Source: JACTMI01 sp964618415
GTDB lineage: Bacteria > Acidobacteriota > Thermoanaerobaculia > Multivoradales > JAGPDF01
Assembly: GCA_964618415.1 (NCBI GenBank)
Contig: CAZUAT010000049.1
Span: 1 to 25,510, forward strand
Reading direction: 5' to 3'
Length of the DNA stretch: 25,510 bases
The notes under the pieces were generated by a model. That model saw nothing but the letters and a program-made list of their open reading frames with translations, searched no databases and was not told where the DNA came from. The translations under genes were made by a program, and so were the position numbers. The stretch's first letter is position 1. Each line of letters begins with the position of its first letter. This document shows, in pieces, positions 1 through 7,935 of this stretch.

Positions 1-2
1 GA

Positions 3-281
3 CCGCAGGGTGAGGTCGGTCCGCAGGGACCGCAGGGTGAGGTCGGTCCGCAGGGACCGCAGGGTGAGGTCGGTCCGCAGGGACCCCAGGGTGAGACTGG
101 TCCGCAAGGACCTCAGGGAGAGGTCGGTCCCCAGGGCCCGCAGGGCGATCCGGGGCCTCAGGGTCCGCAGGGTGACCCGGGGCCACAGGGTCCGCAGGGT
201 GAGTCCGGGCCGCAGGGGCCGCAGGGGCCCCAGGGCGAGACTGGACCGGAGGGCCCGCAGGGCGATCCGGGGCCCGCTGGG
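3..281 (+). repeat. 27-bp tandem repeat encoding collagen-like GPQGEVGPQ units
   Basis: Successive 27-nt units start at 3, 30, 57, 84, 111, 138, 165 and 192, then at 228 and 255 after a 9-nt insertion at 219-227. The first three units are identical over their full length and later ones diverge, with GEV replaced by GET, GDP or GES. The array continues off the left edge of the window. The unit length is a multiple of 9 nt, so changes in copy number keep both the reading frame and the Gly-X-Y phase. Confidence 0.9.
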
Positions 282-2042
282 CCCGCCGCGACCCCTTGGC
301 TGGTGGGACCCACCGGATCGACCGCACCGTACGACTCGGTCGCGGCGGCGATCCTGGATGCAGCCGCCGAACGCGCGCTGACCGGCGACGATCAGGTGGT
401 CCAGATCCAGCCCGGCGTGTACGGCGGCAACCTGGCGCTCGCCGATGGGGTCCACCTTCAGGGAGTTCAGAACGGTCGCTACTTCGCCCGCATCGTCGGC
501 ACGATCGACGTGCCAACGGGCGTCATCGCGACGGTGGCCAACCTCCAGGTCAGCGGAGGCGCCGACCCCGCCGTCACCGTGTCCGGTGGCCAGCTGTTCG
601 CCGACCGCGTCGCCTTCACCAGCAATGGGGCACAGGGCGCCCTCGTGGTCACCGCCGGCAAGGTCAATGGTGTCGATGTGCTGGCGCAGAACCTGTCCGG
701 CAGCGGGCCGGCGGTGGCAGTGTCGGGCGGTTCGGTCTTCGCCGAGTCGGGATGGGACGTCATGGCGACCGATGCCGTCGTGTCGATCGACCTGTCCGGC
801 ACCGGAGCCGCGTACTTCTCCAACGCCGAGGTGACCGGCCGGGTCGAGGTGGTCGACGCCGCGTCCTTCAGCCTCGACGGGGCGGCCAGCTTCATCCGCT
901 CAGCCGGCCAGCCGGCCCTGATCGAGAACTCGACCGGAACGGTGGTCCTGTTGGGCGCTCACCTGCAGACGCTGGCCGACCCGGTCCTCGAAGCGCAGCC
1001 TGCCGTCGGGCTCGACGGAGTCTTTCACGGGCTGGTGACCTGGCCGCTGCCCACTCAGACGATCGACCCCGACGCTGTTGCGCTCGGGGGCGCGAGCGGA
1101 CCGGCCGGGCCCGCCGGACCCGTCGGCCCACCCGGTCCCCCCGGGCCACCCGGCGCCGACGGCCAGGACGGCGCGCCGGGCCCAGCAGGCCCGCCGGGAC
1201 TGCCAGCGGCCCGATATGTGGTGGCTGCGGACGGCTCCGGCACCCATACCGACCTCGGTGACGCGGTGGCCGCAGCCGGCGCCGACCCGATCAAACCTGT
1301 GGTCGTGCTGGTGCGCGCCGGCAACTACAGCGACGATGTCGCCCTGCCGGACGACGTGCATCTCGTCGGCGAGATCCCGGCGATCCCCTACTTCGCGACC
1401 GTCCAAGGCACGCTGAGCCGCGTGGGGGCCATCGACGCCAACGCCAGCGTCTCCTACCTCCGTTTTGAAAGCTCCAATGCCTCGCCACTCGCCCTGACGC
1501 AGGGACGGCTCTTCCTGTTCAACGCCAACTTCGTGTCGAACGGGGCCGCGCCGGCCGTCGATCTGTCGGGAGGCGCCTACGTGCAGGGGCGCAATGTCAT
1601 CGTCCGCAAAACGACCGGCACCGGCCCCGCTGTCGTGGCTACCGGTCCGAGCACCAATCCGCGCACCACGATTGCTGCCGAGGACGGTTGGGACGTTTCT
1701 GCCAACGGCAGCGAGCCCTCCATGGCGGCCGACGGCTACGCCCGGCTCTGGTTCTCGAACGCCGAGCTGACCGGGCGCGTGCTCGTCGACGGCAGCGCGG
1801 CGTTCCAGCTCGACGGCAGCAGCTCGTTCATTCGCCCGGGCTCCTTCCCCGCCGTGGTGGACACATCCGACGCGGGCGCCGGAGTCAGCAAGCTGATCGG
1901 TGCCCAGTTCGAGCGCACTCCCGACGCCCTTCCGGACACCGTGTTCGAAAGCGATGGTGGCCTGATCTACTCGCAGATCACCTGGCTCGATCCGCTCGAT
2001 CTGCCGGACCCGGACGCGACGCTCCTGCCAGGCTCCAACTGA
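3..2042 (+). CDS. Collagen-like / beta-helix surface protein, 5' partial
   Basis: The reading frame is open from the left edge of the window, so the N-terminus is missing; 679 codons are visible before the TGA. The visible order is: Gly-X-Y collagen-like repeats (nt 3-287, mostly GPQGPQGEV and GPQGPQGDP units); a first domain rich in short V/A/G strands (about nt 303-1079); a second collagen-like block of 13 Gly-X-Y triplets (nt 1089-1205, GPAGPAGPVGPPGPP type); and a second domain homologous to the first (about nt 1210-2030). Shared landmarks are YFSNAEVTGRVEV / WFSNAELTGRVLV and DGAASFIR / DGSSSFIR. The second domain opens with YVVAADGSGTHTDLGDAV, which resembles the start of pectinesterase-type right-handed beta-helices, so a trimeric stalk-and-helix fibre is likely. 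No catalytic residues are recognised. The role (adhesin, sheath or appendage) is inference, and a phage-fibre-like origin is possible. Confidence 0.85.
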   Translation, partial: PQGEVGPQGPQGEVGPQGPQGEVGPQGPQGETGPQGPQGEVGPQGPQGDPGPQGPQGDPGPQGPQGESGPQGPQGPQGETGPEGPQGDPGPAGPAATPWLVGPTGSTAPYDSVAAAILDAAAERALTGDDQVVQIQPGVYGGNLALADGVHLQGVQNGRYFARIVGTIDVPTGVIATVANLQVSGGADPAVTVSGGQLFADRVAFTSNGAQGALVVTAGKVNGVDVLAQNLSGSGPAVAVSGGSVFAESGWDVMATDAVVSIDLSGTGAAYFSNAEVTGRVEVVDAASFSLDGAASFIRSAGQPALIENSTGTVVLLGAHLQTLADPVLEAQPAVGLDGVFHGLVTWPLPTQTIDPDAVALGGASGPAGPAGPVGPPGPPGPPGADGQDGAPGPAGPPGLPAARYVVAADGSGTHTDLGDAVAAAGADPIKPVVVLVRAGNYSDDVALPDDVHLVGEIPAIPYFATVQGTLSRVGAIDANASVSYLRFESSNASPLALTQGRLFLFNANFVSNGAAPAVDLSGGAYVQGRNVIVRKTTGTGPAVVATGPSTNPRTTIAAEDGWDVSANGSEPSMAADGYARLWFSNAELTGRVLVDGSAAFQLDGSSSFIRPGSFPAVVDTSDAGAGVSKLIGAQFERTPDALPDTVFESDGGLIYSQITWLDPLDLPDPDATLLPGSN

Positions 2043-2063
2043 CCGGCTGACCGCGACGCCCGA

Positions 2064-2103
2064 GGGCCGCGCGGCGACGGGCTCGAGCCCGCCCGCGCGG
2101 CCC
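2064..2103 (+). terminator. Nested GC-rich hairpin after the collagen-like gene
   Basis: Perfect 11-bp arms GGGCCGCGCGG (2064-2074) and CCGCGCGGCCC (2093-2103) enclose a second palindrome, GGGCTCGAGCCC (2079-2090). It begins 22 nt after the stop codon of the collagen-like gene. There is no clear U-tract (TTGCCGT follows), so it is either a terminator lacking a U-run or a 3'-end stabiliser. The rest of the 163-nt intergenic region shows only the weak promoter candidate at 2142-2150. Confidence 0.5.
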
Positions 2104-2141
2104 TTGCCGTCTGCGACCGAGCCTGTCCGGCGCAATGCGAA

Positions 2142-2150
2142 TGTTACGAT
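2142..2150 (+). promoter_or_regulatory. Weak extended -10 candidate upstream of the ETF-QO gene
   Basis: TG-T-TACGAT has the TGn extension and a 4/6 match to TATAAT. It lies 55 nt before the ATG of the downstream gene and after the hairpin that closes the upstream gene. No convincing -35 box is seen at the expected distance. This is a pattern match only. Confidence 0.25.
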
Positions 2151-2205
2151 CGCGCTCACTCCGGCGGGCCGCCCTCGCCGGAACCAACCACGAGCCGATC
2201 CCCTG

Positions 2206-3882
2206 ATGACCCGAGACCGCGAAACCCTCGACCTCGACGTGCTGTTCGTCGGTGCCGGGCCGGCCAGCCTCGCCGGCGCCTGCCATCTCGCCCGCCTGCT
2301 CAAGCAGCACAACGCCCACGCTGCGTCCCCGGTCGAGTTGTCGATCGCGGTGCTCGAAAAGGGCGCCGAGGTCGGCGCCCACGGCTTTTCCGGCGCCGTC
2401 GTCGATCCGCGTGCCTTCCGGGAGCTGTTTCCCGACGAGTTCGACAGCATCCCGTTCGAGGCCGAGGTGGCCGCCGAGCGGGTCTGGTGGCTGACCGAGC
2501 GGCGCGCGCGCTCGCTGCCCGAGCCCCCGCCGCTGCGCAACCACGGCAACTACGTCGCTTCGCTCGGGCGCATCGTCAAGTGGATGGCGAAGCAGGCCGA
2601 GTCGCTCGGCGTCGACGTCTTCTGCGAGTTCCCGGGCCGCGAGCTGCTGATGGACGGCGACCGCGTCGCCGGCGTGCGGACCGGCGACCGGGGCATCGGC
2701 CGCGACGGCCGTCCGAAGCCGAACTTCGAACCAGGGGTCGACATCCAGGCCGGGATCACGGTTCTGGGCGAGGGGCCGCGCGGCACCCTGACCAAACAGC
2801 TCGACGCGCGCCTCGGGCTGTCGCGCGACGCCAATCCGCAGGTCTATGCCATCGGCATCAAGGAGGTCTGGGAGCTGCCGGCCGGTCGATTCGAACCCGG
2901 CGACATCTGGCACACCATGGGCTGGCCGCTCTGGCCGGACCTGTTTGGCGGCGGTTTCCTGTACGGGATGCAGGACAACCTGCTGATTGCCGGTCTGGTG
3001 GTCGGGCTCGACTACGAGAATCCGTGGACCGATCCGCACGCGCTGTTTCAGCGCTTCAAGACGCATCCGTCGATCGCCCGCCTGCTCGAGGGCGGCCGGA
3101 TGGCTTACTACGGCGCCAAGGCGATTCCCGAGGGCGGCTACTGGGCGATGCCGCGGCTGGGCGGCGACGGCTTCTGCCTGATCGGTGACTCCGGCGGCTT
3201 CCTCGACGGACAGCGGCTCAAGGGGATCCACCTCGCCGTGAAGTCCGGCATGCTGGCAGCCGAGGCGATCTTCGCGGCGGCCGTGTCCGGCCGCCCGCTC
3301 AACACGGCCGGCCACGACTTCCCGGGGCGGTTCGAGGCCAGCTGGGCCCGGCAGGAGCTCTGGAAGAGCCGCAACTTCCATCAGGGGTTCGAGCGCGGCG
3401 GGCTGGACGCCCTCGTCAACGCCGGCCTCGGCGTGCTGACCGGGGGCCGCGGATGGGGCGTCTTCGACCGCCTGCCAGCCCACGCCGGTCACGAGCGCAT
3501 GCAGCGCCTCGACAGCCAGCGTGCCGACCTTCGTCCGGCACCGCCGGTGCAGCCGGACGGCAAGCTGACCTTCGATCGGCTGGCCGACCTCTACAACTCC
3601 GGCACGGCACACGAAGAAGACCAGCCGGTGCACCTGCTGGTGGCCGACCTGTCGATCTGCGCCGACCGTTGCGTGCGCGAGTTCGCCAATCCGTGCACCC
3701 GGTTCTGCCCTGCCGCGGTCTACGAGATGGTCGAAGACCCGACGGCGCCACGCGGTCTCCGCTTGCAGATCCATGCCAGCAACTGCGTGCACTGCAAGAC
3801 CTGCGACATCGCCGACCCCTACCAGATCATCACCTGGGTGCCGCCCGAGGGCGGAGGTGGACCCAACTACGGCCGCATGTAG
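2206..3882 (+). CDS. Electron-transfer flavoprotein:ubiquinone oxidoreductase (ETF-QO)
   Basis: 558 aa, the usual size for the family. ETF-QO takes electrons from reduced ETF, which collects them from acyl-CoA and amino-acid dehydrogenases, and passes them to the quinone pool at the membrane. The N-terminal FAD-binding motif is VGAGPASLAGA (about residues 15-25). The C-terminal 4Fe-4S ligands follow the family spacing: C501 in RFCPAAVYEM, then C527, C530 and C533 in NCVHCKTCDI. The protein ends in PPEGGGGPNYGRM, a typical ETF-QO tail. The ATG at 2206 is preferred over the in-frame TTG at 2104 because the conserved N-terminus starts just after it and the TTG directly abuts the hairpin. No ETF alpha or beta gene is in the window. 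The next gene follows after 23 nt. Confidence 0.95.
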   Translation: MTRDRETLDLDVLFVGAGPASLAGACHLARLLKQHNAHAASPVELSIAVLEKGAEVGAHGFSGAVVDPRAFRELFPDEFDSIPFEAEVAAERVWWLTERRARSLPEPPPLRNHGNYVASLGRIVKWMAKQAESLGVDVFCEFPGRELLMDGDRVAGVRTGDRGIGRDGRPKPNFEPGVDIQAGITVLGEGPRGTLTKQLDARLGLSRDANPQVYAIGIKEVWELPAGRFEPGDIWHTMGWPLWPDLFGGGFLYGMQDNLLIAGLVVGLDYENPWTDPHALFQRFKTHPSIARLLEGGRMAYYGAKAIPEGGYWAMPRLGGDGFCLIGDSGGFLDGQRLKGIHLAVKSGMLAAEAIFAAAVSGRPLNTAGHDFPGRFEASWARQELWKSRNFHQGFERGGLDALVNAGLGVLTGGRGWGVFDRLPAHAGHERMQRLDSQRADLRPAPPVQPDGKLTFDRLADLYNSGTAHEEDQPVHLLVADLSICADRCVREFANPCTRFCPAAVYEMVEDPTAPRGLRLQIHASNCVHCKTCDIADPYQIITWVPPEGGGGPNYGRM

Positions 3883-3905
3883 CCATCCTCGAGGGAGCTG
3901 TCCTC

Positions 3906-6200
3906 ATGCACAGATTCGTGAGCCGAGCCGTGCTGTTGTCCAGCGCATCGTGGTTCCAGTCGCGTCGCTCCGGGGCGGGATGGACGCTGATTCTCGCGCT
4001 GGCGCTCGGCGCGCCGGGCGCCGCGACAGAAGACTCGCCCGCGGTCCCCGAGGCGACCGCGGCGGTGCCGTTCGAGGCGCTCTTCGCCCCGGACCTGATG
4101 CCGCGCCTCGGGCGCCTGTCGTGGAACGACGACGGCAGCCGTTTCGCCGGCATCTGGCGCGAGGGCAAGCGGACCGCTCTCGCCCTGTTCGATGGCGAGA
4201 CGGGGGCCGAACTTGCCCGTGCCTTTGCCGACGAGCTGACCGAAGCGGCCGCAGCTGACGGCGACGGCTCGGCGGAAAGCGGTTCCCCGGCTTCGCTCGG
4301 TGCCCTGTCCGACTTCGCCTTCCGCCCGGCGTCGAACGACCTGCTGCTGGTGGCTGATCGCGACCTGTTCCTCTGGCCGAACGCCGGGGTCGACGGACGC
4401 ACGGTGACGCGGCTCACCCGGAGCGAGGCGTCCGAGGAAGGTGTGGCCTTCTCGCCTGACGGACGTGCGGTTGCCTTCTCTCGCGATGCCGACTTGTGGG
4501 TGCTCGAACTGGCCTCCGGCCGGGAGCAACGCCTGACCGCCGATGGAGTGGCCGATCAGATCCTGAACGCCACCACCGACTGGGTTTATTGGGAGGAGAT
4601 CTGGGGCCGCAGCGCCACCGCGCTCTGGTGGTCGCCCGACTCGACCCGCATCGCCTACCTGCGCTTCGACGACCGCGAGGTGCCGACCTACCCGCTCCTG
4701 TCGGAGACCGGACCCGAGTCGAAGGTGAAACTGCAGCGCTACCCGAAGCCCGGCGATCCCAATCCGATCGTCACCGTGCGAGTGGTCGAACCGGCCTCCG
4801 GCGCCGACTTCGCCCTGGACGCCGCTGGAGCCGGCGACCACTACCTGGCCCGGGTCCACTGGTCGACCGACTCGACGGCGCTACTGGTCGAACGGCTCGA
4901 CCGTGACCAGACGCGCCTCGACCTGCTGCGCTGCCGGGCCGACCAGGGCGCCTGTGTCTCGCTCGCCCACCAAGAGGCTGGCACCTGGGTGAATCTGGCC
5001 GACGACTTCCGGGCCCTGCCCGATGGCGGGTTCCTGTGGAGCCACGAGGGGAGCGGCTGGCGCACCCTACATCGCTACGATCCGCTGGGGCGGCCCCGCG
5101 TCGACCTGCTGCCGGCCGGATGGGCACTCGATCACGTCATCGCCGTCGTGGAACCGGCCGCCGAAGTGATCGTCTCGGCCCACCGCACCGACGAACTGGG
5201 GGCGATCGGCCGCAGCGTCCTGGCGCTCGACCTGACCGGGCGTCGCCCGGAGCGCATGCTGGCCGACGGACCGGGCTGGCACGATGCCGAGGTCGCGCCG
5301 ACCGGCGCCTGGATCCACTCCTGGAGCGACGCTCACACGCCGACGGTCCGCCGCCTGCGCAGCCGCGACGGAGCCGAGGTCGCCACGCTGCCAGGTGGCG
5401 TCGAACTGCCTGCCGCGCTGGCCGGGCTGCCGCGCTGGCAGTTCACCACCGTCCCCGCCGCCTCGGGCGCCCGGTTGCCGGCCCGCGTCGCGGCGCCGTC
5501 CGGGGACTCCGGCGGGCGGCGTCCGGTGATCGCCTACCACTATGGCGGGCCCGGCTCGCAGGTCGTGATCGATCGCTGGGAGGGGCCGCGCGGTCTGTGG
5601 CATCGCTGGATGGCCAGCCGCGGCTACCTGGCTTTCTCGGTCGACAACGAGGCCTCGCGCTTCTTCGGCAAGCGCGGAGAGGATCGCCTCCACCGCCGCT
5701 TCGGCGAACTCGAACTGGCCGGCCAGCTCGACGGCGTCGCCTGGCTGCGGGCACGTCCCGACGTCGATCCGCAGCGACTCGGCCTGTGGGGCTGGTCGGG
5801 CGGCGGCTCGAACACGCTCTACAGCGTCCTGCACCGACCCGGAGTCTGGCGCGCCGCGGTGGCCGGGGCACCGGTCGCGGACTGGCGGCTCTATGACTCG
5901 ATCTGGACCGAACGCTACCTCGACACGCCGGCGTCCAACCCCGACGGCTATCGCGATTCCTCGCCGATCCACGCCGCGGACTCCCTGGCCGACGCGCTGC
6001 TGCTCGTGCACGGCACCGGCGACGACAACGTCCACCCGCAGAACTCGATCCAGCTGACGTCGAAGTGGGTGCAGGCCGGCAAGCGCTTCGATCCGCTCTT
6101 CTATCCGGACGAGAAGCACGGCCTGCGGCCGGCCGCGAGCCGCGACTTCTACCGCCGCATGACCGACTTCTTCGACCACCACCTGCGCGCCGGCGACTGA
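3906..6200 (+). CDS. S9B dipeptidyl-peptidase IV-like serine peptidase, exported
   Basis: 764 aa. It is expected to remove Xaa-Pro or Xaa-Ala dipeptides from peptides outside the cytoplasm. A hydrophobic stretch, GWTLILALALGAPGAA (about residues 25-40), looks like a signal peptide. A beta-propeller (about 60-510) carries DWVYWEEIW with the double Glu E230-E231 that holds the substrate N-terminus in DPP IV. The alpha/beta-hydrolase domain has YHYGGPGSQ with the oxyanion-type Tyr, nucleophile S631 in GWSGGG, acid D706 in HGTGDDNVH and H738 in DEKHG. The family motif is normally GWSYGG, so the Tyr after the nucleophile is Gly here. The ATG at 3906 follows GAGGGAG (3891-3897) with 8 nt spacing. 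The frame is open far upstream, but that part overlaps the ETF-QO gene and is a shadow. The 3' end overlaps the convergent kinase gene by 52 nt. Confidence 0.92.
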   Translation: MHRFVSRAVLLSSASWFQSRRSGAGWTLILALALGAPGAATEDSPAVPEATAAVPFEALFAPDLMPRLGRLSWNDDGSRFAGIWREGKRTALALFDGETGAELARAFADELTEAAAADGDGSAESGSPASLGALSDFAFRPASNDLLLVADRDLFLWPNAGVDGRTVTRLTRSEASEEGVAFSPDGRAVAFSRDADLWVLELASGREQRLTADGVADQILNATTDWVYWEEIWGRSATALWWSPDSTRIAYLRFDDREVPTYPLLSETGPESKVKLQRYPKPGDPNPIVTVRVVEPASGADFALDAAGAGDHYLARVHWSTDSTALLVERLDRDQTRLDLLRCRADQGACVSLAHQEAGTWVNLADDFRALPDGGFLWSHEGSGWRTLHRYDPLGRPRVDLLPAGWALDHVIAVVEPAAEVIVSAHRTDELGAIGRSVLALDLTGRRPERMLADGPGWHDAEVAPTGAWIHSWSDAHTPTVRRLRSRDGAEVATLPGGVELPAALAGLPRWQFTTVPAASGARLPARVAAPSGDSGGRRPVIAYHYGGPGSQVVIDRWEGPRGLWHRWMASRGYLAFSVDNEASRFFGKRGEDRLHRRFGELELAGQLDGVAWLRARPDVDPQRLGLWGWSGGGSNTLYSVLHRPGVWRAAVAGAPVADWRLYDSIWTERYLDTPASNPDGYRDSSPIHAADSLADALLLVHGTGDDNVHPQNSIQLTSKWVQAGKRFDPLFYPDEKHGLRPAASRDFYRRMTDFFDHHLRAGD

Positions 6201-7282
6201 GGTCGCGTCGCCAGCCAGGCACGCAGCTCGGTAGCGACTTCGGCGGCGGACGGACGCCGCCCCGGGTCACTGCGCAGGCAGCGCCGGGCGAGCCGGTCGA
6301 GGCGGCGATCGACGAGCAGGCCGGCCGGCGGCCGCTCGCTGGCGACCTCCGTCAGTACCAGCGCCAGCGGCCGGGAGGAGCGGCGCCAGAGCGGCTCGCC
6401 TCGCCCGGCCTCGAACAGCAGCAGGCCCAGCCCGTAGACGTCGGCTCCGCTGCCGACCTCCCGGCCGCGGAGCTGCTCCGGGGCGGCATAGTCGAGGGTG
6501 AACACCCACAGGTCACTGCTCGACGAGCGGCGCCCGTCCCCCTGGACGAGCAACCCCGCGAGCCCGAAGTCGAGCAGCCGGGTACGCCCGTCCCGTCCGA
6601 CGCGAATGTTGGACGGCTTGACGTCGCGGTGCACGACGCCGCGCGCGTGAGCCCACGCCAGCGCCTCGGCCACCTCGGCGATCCGCTCGACCTGCGCCGG
6701 CACGTCGCCGGCCCGCGCCGCCATCCAGGCCCCGAGTTCCTCCCCGTCGACCCACTCGGTGGCCAACCACGCCCGCCCCTCCGGCGTCACGCCGGCTGCC
6801 AGGTAGCGCACGATGCCGGGATGCGCCAGCTCACGCAGGATGCGCTGTTCGACGTCGAAGCGGCGCGCCAGCGCCCCCTTTCCCAGCTCGGGCCGCAGCA
6901 GCTTGACGGCGACTGCGTCGCCGCCACCCTCCGGAGTCGCCCGGAAAACCTCCGCCATCGCCCCGCTGGCGATCCGCTCGGCGAGCACGAAACCGGGAAC
7001 CCGTGGCCAGACCGGCCGCTCCGGATCTGTCGTGCCGGGCGCCCCCGGCTCCGCCTCCACCTCGGCCGGCCGCGCGAGCGCCATCAGGCTCGAGGCGTCG
7101 AGGTCGACCACGGAGCGATCGTCGCGGGCGGCCTCGAGCAGAGCTGCCAGGTGATCGGCGAGCGCGGGGTCGGACTGCGCCAGCTCTCGCAGCCGCCGGC
7201 GGCTGCCGGCTGCGTCGAGCTCGAGCAGTTCGTCGAGCAGCGGATCGACGACCGACCAGGGGAAGGCCGGTCCGGAGCTCAC
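6149..7282 (-). CDS. Soluble Ser/Thr protein kinase coupled to an ECF sigma factor
   Basis: 377 aa with a GTG start whose last two bases are the first two of the sigma-factor stop codon (GTGA overlap), so translational coupling is likely. About 95 N-terminal residues precede a Hanks-type kinase domain: a degenerate nucleotide loop ASGAMAEVF, VAVK Lys K127, catalytic HRDVKPSN (D220), DFGLA (D238) and YAAPEQ closing the activation loop. The catalytic Lys and both Asp residues are present, so an active kinase is expected. Two of the three loop glycines are replaced by Ala. The activation segment carries the run S253-S256. No membrane segment or extracellular sensor domain is seen, unlike PASTA or PknB kinases. 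Target and signal are unknown; its place after the sigma gene suggests it acts in the same regulatory circuit. Confidence 0.92.
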   Translation of the reverse strand: MSSGPAFPWSVVDPLLDELLELDAAGSRRRLRELAQSDPALADHLAALLEAARDDRSVVDLDASSLMALARPAEVEAEPGAPGTTDPERPVWPRVPGFVLAERIASGAMAEVFRATPEGGGDAVAVKLLRPELGKGALARRFDVEQRILRELAHPGIVRYLAAGVTPEGRAWLATEWVDGEELGAWMAARAGDVPAQVERIAEVAEALAWAHARGVVHRDVKPSNIRVGRDGRTRLLDFGLAGLLVQGDGRRSSSSDLWVFTLDYAAPEQLRGREVGSGADVYGLGLLLFEAGRGEPLWRRSSRPLALVLTEVASERPPAGLLVDRRLDRLARRCLRSDPGRRPSAAEVATELRAWLATRPQSPARRWWSKKSVMRR

Positions 7283-7857
7283 GCCGGATAGCCGCCGCGC
7301 GCCAGCTCGACGCGCAGATAGGCACGGGCCTTGCGCCACTCGCGGCGGACAGTGCGCTCGCTGCAGCCGAGCACACTGCCGATCTCGGCCTCGGTCAGGC
7401 CGCCGAAGAAGCGCAGCTCGACGATGCGTGCCAGCGCCGGAGACTCGCGCTCCAGACTCTCGAGCGCCACGTCGACCGCGAGCAGCTGACCGGCCTGCCA
7501 GCTGGCGGGGTCCTCGACCTCGTCTGGCAGCGCCACGACGGACAGTCCACCGCCACGCTTGAGCCGCTGCATGCGCGCCGCCTCACTGAGCAGCACCTGA
7601 CGCATCGCCCGCGCGGCGAGTGAGAAGAAGTGGGCGCGGTCGACCGGCGTCAGGCGCTCGGTGCGCGAAACGCGCAGGTAGAACTCGTGCACCAGCGCCG
7701 TGGTGTCGAAGCCCGACAGGCCCCGGGTGCGCCGCAGCTGCGCCCGGGCGAGGCGGGACAGGTCGGCGTAAACCCGGTCGAAGACGCGGTCGAGGCTGGC
7801 TCGGTCGCCGCTGCGAGCCGCCGCCAGGAGCAGGGTCAGGCTGGGTTCGCCCGTCAT
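7279..7857 (-). CDS. ECF-like RNA polymerase sigma factor (Acidobacteria/Planctomycete-type)
   Basis: 192 aa. Region 2 holds DTTALVHEFYLRV and HFFSLAARAMRQVL. Region 4 holds VELRFFGGLTEAEIGSVLGCSERTVRREWRKARAYL, a helix-turn-helix that reads the -35 element. The AxALVHEaYLRL-like and RAMRxxL signatures are those of the ECF-like sigma family (TIGR02999 type) often found beside Ser/Thr kinases in Acidobacteria and Planctomycetes; that assignment is from memory of the family. No anti-sigma gene with a zinc-binding motif is adjacent; the partner gene is the kinase, which suggests control by phosphorylation rather than by a membrane anti-sigma factor. The ATG at 7857 is the first good start, 78 nt after the stop of the upstream gene. 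No firm promoter is seen in that gap. Confidence 0.92.
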   Translation of the reverse strand: MTGEPSLTLLLAAARSGDRASLDRVFDRVYADLSRLARAQLRRTRGLSGFDTTALVHEFYLRVSRTERLTPVDRAHFFSLAARAMRQVLLSEAARMQRLKRGGGLSVVALPDEVEDPASWQAGQLLAVDVALESLERESPALARIVELRFFGGLTEAEIGSVLGCSERTVRREWRKARAYLRVELARGGYPA

Positions 7858-7935
7858 GAGTACGCCGTGGCCGGCATCCTAGCGCTGTGCGCGCCCGGCG
7901 GCTGTCCGCTGCTGAGCTCCGGCCGCCGCCCGGAT

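Noticed and set aside
3..281. Possible CRISPR array or minisatellite
   Set aside because: There are no unique spacers of similar length between repeats; the 27-bp unit is contiguous and codes Gly-X-Y triplets in an open frame.
10..381. Arg-rich + strand frame over the collagen repeats
   Set aside because: This is the alternate frame of the Gly-X-Y repeats; the low-complexity RSVRRD pattern only mirrors the DNA repeat.
2104..2205. N-terminal extension of ETF-QO from TTG 2104
   Set aside because: The added 34 residues have no family match and would start in the arm-loop region of the hairpin; ATG 2206 fits the conserved N-terminus.
1978..3792. 604-codon - strand open frame opposite the ETF-QO gene
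   Set aside because: The other strand codes a protein with full family motifs including the 4Fe-4S ligands; the antisense product has no recognisable domain.
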